A stretch of DNA of 9,595 nt from JALYTZ01 sp036559125 (GTDB lineage: Bacteria; Vulcanimicrobiota; Vulcanimicrobiia; Vulcanimicrobiales; Vulcanimicrobiaceae). The stretch spans positions 1 to 9,595 of the forward strand of contig DATBTT010000043.1 in assembly GCA_036559125.1 (NCBI GenBank), read 5' to 3'. This document shows, in pieces, positions 1 to 4,612 of this stretch. Numbering within the stretch: the stretch's first letter is position 1; the number at the start of each line of letters is the position of its first letter. Made by a program: the position numbers and the translations under genes. The notes beneath the pieces are model-generated. The model did not search any database. It was not told the origin of the DNA and saw only the letters and a list, made by a program, of their open reading frames with translations.

Positions 1-372
1 GGGGCCGACAAGGGCGCTGGGCCGCACGCCGTGCTGCTTGATGTGGGCTTGAAGTTCCTGCGATTTCACCGCCAGGCCGCTCCGCTGCTTGCGAGCCTTT
101 TTGCAGAGCCGGTTTTGTTAAAGAAGTACCGCGCGCTCATCCTTTCGCGTAGTCCTGACACACCGCGCGCATCGCCAAACGTGGTGGCCTATCTGCGCCG
201 GCTGCGACGCGAGAAAACGATCGCGCGCGACACCGAGCCTGCGATGGTTGCGGAGGCGTTTCTTGGGGCATGCTTCGCGCGGGCATTTCATGACAGCATG
301 TTCGACGATCGACCGAGCGACGCGGCAGACCGCAAATTCTTGCGCGCACTCATCGATTCGTTGATTTCCTGA
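1..372 (+). CDS. TetR/AcrR-family regulator, C-terminal part (5' end outside window)
   Basis: The reading frame is open from base 1, so the gene begins to the left of the window; a GTG at 31 is internal rather than the likely start. The 123 visible residues look like the helical ligand-binding/dimerisation domain of a TetR regulator: an amphipathic FHRQAAPLLASLFAEP stretch, then a C-terminal segment (AMVAEAFLGACFARAFHD) of the kind found near the end of TetR_C domains. The DNA-binding helix-turn-helix would lie upstream and cannot be seen, so the family call rests on the C-terminal pattern alone. It runs the same way as the next tetR gene, with about 90 bp between its stop and the preferred start of that gene. 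That next gene has its own promoter, so this one probably belongs to a separate unit. Confidence 0.6.
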   Translation, partial: GADKGAGPHAVLLDVGLKFLRFHRQAAPLLASLFAEPVLLKKYRALILSRSPDTPRASPNVVAYLRRLRREKTIARDTEPAMVAEAFLGACFARAFHDSMFDDRPSDAADRKFLRALIDSLIS

Positions 373-404
373 ACCGGTTCGCGCGATTTAGCTCCACCAG
401 CGGC

Positions 405-434
405 TTGACTAGCGTGTAGCGGTGGCTGTACTAT
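405..434 (+). promoter_or_regulatory. Probable sigma70-type promoter of the tetR-VOC operon
   Basis: TTGACT (405-410) and TACTAT (429-434) are separated by 18 bp and resemble -35 and -10 boxes. Transcription would start near 441, about 20 bases before the ATG at 461. The -10 box overlaps the left end of the palindrome at 433-450, as expected for a repressor that blocks RNA polymerase. Sequence inspection only. Confidence 0.55.
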
Positions 435-450
435 ACCGACTAGGCGGTAT
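433..450 (+). promoter_or_regulatory. Palindromic operator, probably for the adjacent TetR regulator
   Basis: The 18 bp sequence ATACCGACTAGGCGGTAT has perfect 6 bp arms (ATACCG / CGGTAT) and a central CTAG; 16 of 18 positions are symmetric. The length, the ACCG..CGGT arms and the position over the -10 box and start point fit a TetR dimer site. TetR-family regulators commonly repress their own gene from such sites. If so, the GTG at 422 cannot be the translation start, because it would place the operator inside the coding region. Confidence 0.6.
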
Positions 451-460
451 GGTGCATGCG

Positions 461-1075
461 ATGACGACGACTGCGAAGCCTAGCGCGAAAACGAAGGTGC
501 TCGATGCGGCCCTTGCGGTAATCCGGACCAAGGGATACGCGGCTGCGACCGTTGACGAGATCTGTCGCGTGGCCGGCGTTAGCAAGGGAAGCTTCTTCCA
601 CTACTTCGTCGACAAGGAAGCGCTCGCGATTGCCGCCGCCGAGTATTTTTCGATGGGGGCTGCCGCGATGTTCGATGCGGCGCCGTATCGTAAAGAGCCC
701 GATGCACGCGCGCGCGTGCTGCGCTATGTCGACCTACGGGCGGCGCTATTGCGCGGCGACTTCGCAGACTTCACGTGCCTGCTCGGCACGATGGTGCAGG
801 AAACGTACGCGACGCATCCGGCTATCCGCGAGGCGTGCGATCAGCACATCCGTCTGCATGCCGATGACGTCGCGCAAGACCTTGAGGCCGCGAAGCGCAC
901 GTACGCACCCGATGCGCCATGGACTGCGGGGAGCATGGCGCTCTTCACGCAGGCCGTTATTCAAGGCGCTTTCATTCTAGCAAAGGCGCACGACGACCCC
1001 GCGGTGGCAGCAGAGTGCATCGCGCATCTTCGCCGGTATCTCGAAACACAATTTCCCGACCCCGCACATCATTGA
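461..1075 (+). CDS. TetR/AcrR-family transcriptional repressor
   Basis: This is a 204-residue DNA-binding regulator of usual TetR length. The N-terminal helix-turn-helix is clear at about residues 12-55, with TVDEICRVAGVSKGSFFHYF (residues 30-49) followed by DKE, a textbook TetR recognition region. The C-terminal part (FTCLLGTMVQETYATHPAIR, later TQAVIQGAFILAKA) is typical of a subgroup often found beside VOC or other small stress-related genes; its ligand is not known from the sequence. I chose ATG 461 because a promoter and palindrome lie directly upstream; GTG 422 and ATG 449 are in frame but overlap those sites. No strong Shine-Dalgarno precedes 461. It is the first gene of a four-gene unit and probably represses all of it until a small molecule binds. 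Confidence 0.85.
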   Translation: MTTTAKPSAKTKVLDAALAVIRTKGYAAATVDEICRVAGVSKGSFFHYFVDKEALAIAAAEYFSMGAAAMFDAAPYRKEPDARARVLRYVDLRAALLRGDFADFTCLLGTMVQETYATHPAIREACDQHIRLHADDVAQDLEAAKRTYAPDAPWTAGSMALFTQAVIQGAFILAKAHDDPAVAAECIAHLRRYLETQFPDPAHH

Positions 1076-1090
1076 AGGGAGAAACGACTC

Positions 1091-1513
1091 ATGCAAATAC
1101 GACCAAATTTACACTTTACCGGTCACGCGGCCGACGTACTCGCGCACTATCAAGCCGTGCTTGGCGGCGAACTCGAGATCGTTCGCTTCGCCGGATCACC
1201 CGCCGCAGAGTATGCACCGCCGGAATGGGGCGATAAAATTCTCTACGGGCAGCTGCGCACGCAGTTTGGCGCTATCGACGTAATGGACGCGCCGCCGGGA
1301 GGCGAAAGCCAGGTCGGCGGCAACGTCGCGATTGCCATCGACGTCGATGATGACGAGCGCGCTGCGCAAATTTTTGCGGACCTCGCGCAGGACGGCAAAG
1401 TCCTCATGCCGTTCGAGGAAACGTTCTTCGCACGCAAATTCGGGATGACCAACGATAGATTTGGCATGCGCTGGATGGTCACCGTCGCGCCCGTTGTCGC
1501 GGTGTCCACGTGA
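1091..1513 (+). CDS. PhnB-type VOC (glyoxalase/bleomycin resistance fold) protein
   Basis: This 140-residue protein has the PhnB/3-demethylubiquinone-methyltransferase-like VOC pattern: an N-terminal strand and helix (LHFTGHAADVLAHYQAVLGG), a central YGQLRTQFGAIDVMDAPP segment and the C-terminal GMTNDRFGMRWMV signature. VOC proteins bind small molecules, often with a metal, and act as isomerases, dioxygenases, lyases or drug-binding proteins; this subgroup rarely has a proven substrate and none can be assigned. It is cytoplasmic, with no signal peptide. AGGGAG at 1076-1081 is a good ribosome binding site, nine bases before the ATG and immediately after the tetR stop. Its end overlaps the next gene by three bases, so the two VOC genes are likely translated together. 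Confidence 0.85.
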   Translation: MQIRPNLHFTGHAADVLAHYQAVLGGELEIVRFAGSPAAEYAPPEWGDKILYGQLRTQFGAIDVMDAPPGGESQVGGNVAIAIDVDDDERAAQIFADLAQDGKVLMPFEETFFARKFGMTNDRFGMRWMVTVAPVVAVST

Positions 1514-2343
1514 AGGTACAAACGGCGTATCCGCCCGGCGTCCCATGCTGGGTCGAGACGCTTCAACCCGATCCGCGCGCCGCGCTCGGGTTCTACAGCG
1601 CACTTTTCGGCTGGGAGGGAATCGGGCCGGGGCCGATGCCCAACGGTGGCGAGTATTTCGTCGCGCGTCTGCACGGCGATGACGTCGCGGGAATCGCGAC
1701 GCTGCCCCCGGGCGGCGCTGCAAAGCCGGCATGGACGACCTACGTGTGCGTCGACGAACTCGAGGCTTCGGTGCGACGGGTGCTCGCCGCCGGCGGACGA
1801 GTCATCGTCGCACCATCCGACGCGCAGCCCGCGGGACGCTTTGCGATCGTTGAGGACCCAAATGGTGCTGCGCTCGGCTTGTGGGAGCCCGGTTCCCGCA
1901 AGGGCGCACAGCGAATCAACGAGCCCAGTGCTTGGGCAATGAGCGCCTTGCTCGCGCGTGACGTTCAGGCGGCGACGTCATTTTACGCTACGGTATTCGG
2001 GTGGAATGCCGAGCCGTTCGACGCCGGCGGTGCCCGAGGATTCTTGTTCCGGCTTCCGGGCTATGTAGGTGGGACTGCGGAGCAGCCCGTTCCCCGCGAC
2101 GTCGTCGCGGCTGCGATACAGAACGACGACGGTACGGGTGCCGATCAATGGTCCGTGGACTTCTGGATCGACGACGTTGACGCGGCCGTCGCGCGCGTTG
2201 CGCGACGCGGCGGTGCGGTGATCGCGGCTCCGTTTGACGCGGCAGTATTCCGGCGTGCGGTCATTGCAGATCCTGCGGGTGCGGTCTTCAGCATCAGTCA
2301 GCTCGTACTCGAGCGCCTTCGCGCAGATACCGTCGCGCAATAG
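1510..2343 (+). CDS. Two-domain VOC protein (CFP-30/27 kDa antigen-like)
   Basis: This is a 277-residue protein made of two VOC domains in tandem. Domain 1 (about residues 8-120) opens with GVPCWVETLQPDPRAALGFY, continues with FGWEG, and closes with ADPNG-type EDPNGAALGLWEPG. Domain 2 (about 138-265) opens with WAMSALLARDVQAATSFYAT and FGWNAEPFD and closes with ADPAGAVFSISQ. This layout matches the actinobacterial CFP-30B/hydroxylase-like family, whose reaction is not well defined. The conserved E of GLWEP in domain 1 is replaced in domain 2 (FSISQ), so the two halves may not be equivalent. GTG 1510 overlaps the stop of the preceding gene (GTGA), indicating translational coupling. It is cytoplasmic and part of the tetR-controlled unit. 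Confidence 0.87.
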   Translation: MKVQTAYPPGVPCWVETLQPDPRAALGFYSALFGWEGIGPGPMPNGGEYFVARLHGDDVAGIATLPPGGAAKPAWTTYVCVDELEASVRRVLAAGGRVIVAPSDAQPAGRFAIVEDPNGAALGLWEPGSRKGAQRINEPSAWAMSALLARDVQAATSFYATVFGWNAEPFDAGGARGFLFRLPGYVGGTAEQPVPRDVVAAAIQNDDGTGADQWSVDFWIDDVDAAVARVARRGGAVIAAPFDAAVFRRAVIADPAGAVFSISQLVLERLRADTVAQ

Positions 2344-2358
2344 GCGCGTTATGCGACT

Positions 2359-2362
2359 GGAG
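2359..2362 (+). promoter_or_regulatory. Ribosome binding site deciding the DUF1801 start
   Basis: GGAG lies seven bases before ATG 2369, within the longer alternative reading that would start at ATG 2351. ATG 2351 has no such site, so 2369 is the better start. Confidence 0.6.
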
Positions 2363-2368
2363 ATCACG

Positions 2369-2755
2369 ATGGGCAAGAACGATTTTACATCCGTTGACGA
2401 GTACATTGCGTCGCAACCCGAGGCGGTGCAGGTCATACTCTGGCGCGTGCGCGGCACCATCCGCAAAGCCGTGGCCGGCGCCGAAGAAGTTATCTCATAC
2501 AAAATACCCGCATTTACGCTGCGCGGCGCGGGCGTGCTCTATTTCGCCGGATGGAAGCAGCACTATTCGCTCTATCCCGCGAGTGAGGGCGTCGTTGCTG
2601 CACTCAAGGACGAGCTCGCGCCGTACGAAGTCAACAAGGGAACGATCCGCTTTCCGCTCTCGAAGCCGGTTCCGGTGGCGTTGATCGCGCGCATCGCCAA
2701 GCTGCGTGCGCAGGAAGTCGCCGCGCGAGCTGCGTCGCGAAACGTTTCCGAATAA
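2369..2755 (+). CDS. DUF1801 / YdhG-YdeI family protein (frataxin-like fold)
   Basis: This 128-residue cytoplasmic protein has the DUF1801 pattern: an N-terminal helix with SVDEYIASQPEAVQ, a second helix (ILWRVRGTIRKAVAGAEE), then the family signature ISYKIPAFTLRG and the aromatic strand LYFAGWKQHYSLYP. NKGTIRFPLSKPVP near the end is also typical. The fold resembles frataxin and some members have been described as iron chaperones, but most have no proven role and nothing here establishes metal binding. It follows the two-domain VOC gene after 25 bp and is the last gene of the apparent operon. It converges on the beta-lactamase gene, whose stop is only 8 bp away. Confidence 0.85.
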   Translation: MGKNDFTSVDEYIASQPEAVQVILWRVRGTIRKAVAGAEEVISYKIPAFTLRGAGVLYFAGWKQHYSLYPASEGVVAALKDELAPYEVNKGTIRFPLSKPVPVALIARIAKLRAQEVAARAASRNVSE

Positions 2756-2763
2756 TTTCAGTT

Positions 2764-3648
2764 TTACGATAACGCGGCGGAAGTTATGCGGCCGACTTGC
2801 GCGAGTGTTTTTTCGCGCTGTGTATCGCCTATGCGGGTCGCGCGCGTTAGGTAGGCTGCAACGATCACGGGAGCGCGCTGCGGCCGACGGAAGATGGCAA
2901 CGTCATTGCGGGTGGCGTTCTCGCCCGAACCCGTTTTATCGCCGGCAACCCAACTTGCAGGAGCACCGGCGCGCAGCGCCGTCGTTCCAGTCTTGCAGCG
3001 GCGCATCCAGCTTTCGAGCATGCGCGACGACGACGAAGTCAGCACCTCATTCGTCGTAAGCAGGATCGCAAGAGCGTTCACCATTCGCGACGGTGTGGTT
3101 GTATCGCGGCGATCGCCAGGGATCGCGGTGTTCAGGGTGGGTTCGTTTCGGTCGAGTCGCGTCGTTGGGTCGTCGAGCGGGTGCGCGCGCATAAAGGCCG
3201 TGACTCCCGCGGGACCGCCGACCGTGCGCAGCAACAGATTCGCGGCGGTGTTATCGCTTACTACAATTGCCGCCTCGCATAGCTGCGCTACCGTAAGCAT
3301 TCCTTCGGCAACGTGCGCGGTGGTCACCGGCGCGTAGGCTTCGAGGTCGGCTTTACCATAGCTGATGTGTCGCGTGAGTTGCTCTTGGCGACGGTCGACG
3401 CGTTGCAATACTGCGCTCACGAGAAGTATTTTGAACGTGCTGCACATCGGAAACAGATCGTTCGCGCGGTACGCGATGGCCCGGCCGCTGCCGACATCGC
3501 GTGCGTAGACGCCCAGGCGTCCCCCGCTTTTCGCTTCGATTTCCGCAAGTGCGCGTGACGGGTCGGCGGCGCCTTCCGCACTAGCGACGATGGCACGACC
3601 GATCAGCGCGGAAGCGCCGATTGCCAGAAATGTTCTACGTTGCAACAT
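2764..3648 (-). CDS. Class A serine beta-lactamase with twin-arginine signal
   Basis: This 294-residue enzyme has the normal class A length and all catalytic motifs: S-T-F-K at residues 70-73 (nucleophile Ser70 and Lys73), S-D-N at 131-133, the omega-loop E-P-T-L-N at 169-173 inside LDRNEPTLNTAIPGD, and K-T-G at 238-240 followed by SGENATRND, which keeps the arginine usual at Ambler 244. It should hydrolyse beta-lactams outside the cytoplasm. The N-terminus reads QRRTFLAIGASALIG, a twin-arginine motif followed by a hydrophobic stretch, so Tat export of folded protein is likely. Cys69 precedes Ser70, as in several carbapenemases, but the residue that would pair with it (Ambler 238) is Gly, so no C69-C238 bond is expected. 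ATG 3648 is preferred over TTG 3696 because it places the signal at the terminus. No AmpR- or BlaI-like regulator is adjacent. The substrate range cannot be read from the sequence. Confidence 0.92.
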   Translation of the reverse strand: MLQRRTFLAIGASALIGRAIVASAEGAADPSRALAEIEAKSGGRLGVYARDVGSGRAIAYRANDLFPMCSTFKILLVSAVLQRVDRRQEQLTRHISYGKADLEAYAPVTTAHVAEGMLTVAQLCEAAIVVSDNTAANLLLRTVGGPAGVTAFMRAHPLDDPTTRLDRNEPTLNTAIPGDRRDTTTPSRMVNALAILLTTNEVLTSSSSRMLESWMRRCKTGTTALRAGAPASWVAGDKTGSGENATRNDVAIFRRPQRAPVIVAAYLTRATRIGDTQREKTLAQVGRITSAALS

Positions 3649-3700
3649 GCGTGCGCGCCATTCTCCGCCTCGGTACTCCAGTCTTGCGCGTTTCAAGGTC

Positions 3701-3727
3701 GCCCTTCGACGGGCTCAGGGTGACGGG
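3701..3727 (+). repeat. Dispersed 27 bp repeat, copy 1 (overlaps vapC 3' end)
   Basis: This copy begins GCCCTTCGACGGGCTCAGGG and ends TGACGGG. It matches the copies at 4497, 4550 and 7907 in length or nearly so and in orientation. CCCT and AGGG form short inverted arms. It lies between the beta-lactamase and the toxin gene, and the toxin's stop codon (complement of 3715-3717) is inside it. Confidence 0.75.
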
Positions 3728-4149
3728 TGACGCCAGGGGTTGATGACGGTTAGATTTTCGAAGCCGTCGACTTGGAAATGCCGAACGTTGCGCGTCACGA
3801 CGGCAAGGCTATGGGCGGTCGCAATCGCGGCTATCTGGGAGTCCGTAAGGGAGAGCGTTGTCCCTCGTAGGCGGGCGCCTGCCACGGCTCGTCCCCAAAT
3901 CCGAGCGGCTACTACGTCGAAAGAGAGAATGCGTTCTTCGAAGTCGATCGTGAGTTGTTGCAACCACAACTCCAACGAAGTGCGTTTCTTGGACGGCTTG
4001 AGAAGCCGAATCCCAATTTCAAGTTCGCCAATAGACGGCGCGCCCACGAATGCACTTTGAGTAGAACGTGCGGACATCCAGTCTAGAAAACCCTCATTCG
4101 GGCGCAGTTTTGTGAGCTCCGACAATGCTGTCGTGTCAAGCAGATACAC
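3715..4149 (-). CDS. vapC: VapC-type PIN-domain toxin (FitB-like ribonuclease)
   Basis: This 144-residue PIN-domain protein is the toxin of a type II toxin-antitoxin pair; such toxins cut RNA using acidic residues that hold Mg2+. The N-terminal YLLDTTALSELTK carries Asp5, GELEIGI carries Glu42, and LSLTDSQIAAIATAH carries Asp103. VVTRNVRHF at 117-125 matches the family's TRNVxxF motif, but the fourth acidic position often seen there is His124; this variant also occurs in other family members. Ending in VINPW is typical of the FitB subgroup. GTG at 4149 shares its first base with the antitoxin stop (TAGTG), so translation is coupled. The last few codons (HPSP and stop) are contributed by the dispersed repeat at 3701-3727. 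Confidence 0.88.
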   Translation of the reverse strand: MYLLDTTALSELTKLRPNEGFLDWMSARSTQSAFVGAPSIGELEIGIRLLKPSKKRTSLELWLQQLTIDFEERILSFDVVAARIWGRAVAGARLRGTTLSLTDSQIAAIATAHSLAVVTRNVRHFQVDGFENLTVINPWRHPSP

Positions 4150-4412
4150 TACCGGGACTCTTCGTCAAAGATATTGGCTGGTGGTTCGTACTGCGCATCC
4201 GCGTTGGTTAGATCCAGCTCGGAATGCAGCAATGGCGAATGCAGCAAAAACGACAGCAGCGGCTTGCTAGGGTGCAGTGCTTCGTACTCTTGCACCGACA
4301 CCACAGCGGCAGCCGGCTTTCCGCGGCGCAAAATGATCTGCGCTCGACCAGACTGCGCGAGGTCGACCAATTCAGACAGTTTTGCCTTGGCGTCCTGAAG
4401 GTTCCATTCCAT
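4149..4412 (-). CDS. Phd/YefM-type antitoxin
   Basis: This is an 87-residue antitoxin partner of the adjacent PIN toxin. MEWNLQDAKAKLSELVDLAQ at the N-terminus and IILRRGKPAAAVVSVQEYEAL after it are the Phd/YefM DNA-binding and dimerisation fold. The C-terminal half (LSFLLHSPLLHSELDL, then an acidic tail) is the segment that wraps the toxin in this family. ATG 4412 starts exactly at the usual family N-terminus; ATG 4430 would add six residues and be almost leaderless. Neither has a convincing ribosome binding site. Antitoxin-first order and a 1-base overlap with the toxin are standard. A perfect palindrome in the promoter suggests autorepression by the antitoxin or the complex. Confidence 0.87.
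   Translation of the reverse strand: MEWNLQDAKAKLSELVDLAQSGRAQIILRRGKPAAAVVSVQEYEALHPSKPLLSFLLHSPLLHSELDLTNADAQYEPPANIFDEESR
4222..4247 (-). repeat. 15 bp-period direct duplication inside the antitoxin gene
   Basis: GAATGCAGCAA (plus strand) occurs at 4222-4232 and again at 4237-4247, a period of 15 bp. In the protein this reads as LLHSP followed by LLHSE in the toxin-binding region. The frame is kept. Confidence 0.6.
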
Positions 4413-4435
4413 TCCGTGTAACTTGCGCATGTACG

Positions 4436-4456
4436 ACTAGTTTAGACTAAACTAGT
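4436..4456 (-). promoter_or_regulatory. Perfect 21 bp palindrome, probable toxin-antitoxin operator
   Basis: ACTAGTTTAG (4436-4445) and its exact reverse complement CTAAACTAGT (4447-4456) flank a single central base at 4446. It is AT-rich compared with its surroundings and lies just before the antitoxin start, covering the proposed -10 box. This is where Phd-type antitoxins normally bind to repress their own operon. Confidence 0.7.
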
Positions 4457-4468
4457 TTATGCCGTCAA
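4441..4468 (-). promoter_or_regulatory. Candidate promoter of the antitoxin-toxin operon
   Basis: On the minus strand, TTGACG (complement of 4463-4468) is followed after 16 bp by TCTAAA (complement of 4441-4446). The -10 element lies within the palindrome at 4436-4456. TAAACT with an 18 bp spacer is an alternative -10 box. Confidence 0.4.
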
Positions 4469-4496
4469 CTTCTTTTAGCCGTCGATTTTGCCGGGC

Positions 4497-4523
4497 GCCC
4501 TTCGACAAGCTCAGGGTGACGGG
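4497..4523 (+). repeat. Dispersed 27 bp repeat, copy 2
   Basis: It begins GCCCTTCGACAAGCTCAGGG and ends TGACGGG. It appears to be the least altered copy in the window. CCCTtcGA and TCAGGG can pair as a short stem with a two-base bulge and a CAAGC loop. It lies between the divergent antitoxin and S9 peptidase genes. Confidence 0.75.
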
Positions 4524-4533
4524 GGGACGCTCG

Positions 4534-4565
4534 GCCCTTCTGCGGGGTCGCCCTTCTAAGGGGTC
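4534..4565 (+). repeat. Two adjoining 16 bp units, GCCCTTCTnnGGGGTC
   Basis: GCCCTTCTGCGGGGTC (4534-4549) is followed directly by GCCCTTCTAAGGGGTC (4550-4565); 14 of 16 bases are identical. The second unit is also the left half of dispersed repeat copy 3, so this looks like a local duplication of part of that element. Confidence 0.65.
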
Positions 4566-4576
4566 AGGGTGACGGG
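4550..4576 (+). repeat. Dispersed 27 bp repeat, copy 3 (diverged)
   Basis: It begins GCCCTTCTAAGGGGTCAGGG and ends TGACGGG. The right half matches the other copies; the middle has changed so that CCCTT and AAGGG form a perfect small inverted repeat. Orientation and length are the same as copies 1 and 2. Confidence 0.65.
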
Positions 4577-4612
4577 GGGAGTAGTTGGTTTGGAGGGGCG
4601 TATTGTTGGGGC

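Noticed and set aside
371..380. GAACCGGTTC, a perfect 10 bp palindrome over the stop of the first gene
   Set aside because: It is short, overlaps coding sequence and lies well upstream of the promoter; a chance palindrome is as likely as a second operator.
1196..1732. 178-codon open frame on the minus strand across the two VOC genes
   Set aside because: It lies opposite two clearly coding, translationally coupled genes and has a low-complexity composition rich in R, A and P.
2756..2763. A terminator between the convergent DUF1801 and beta-lactamase genes
   Set aside because: The gap is only 8 bp and I see no stable GC-rich hairpin followed by a T run on either strand.
2894..3337. 147-codon open frame on the plus strand opposite the beta-lactamase
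   Set aside because: It is antisense to a gene with all class A motifs and has an arginine/serine-rich composition typical of GC-rich shadow frames.
3715..4149. VapC inactivation because His124 replaces the fourth acidic residue
   Set aside because: The TRNVRHF variant is common in this PIN subgroup and the other three acidic residues are present, so loss of activity is not supported.
4497..4576. Possible CRISPR-like array in the repeat cluster
   Set aside because: There are too few copies, the spacing is irregular, units are only 16-27 bp, no cas genes are present and other copies are dispersed.
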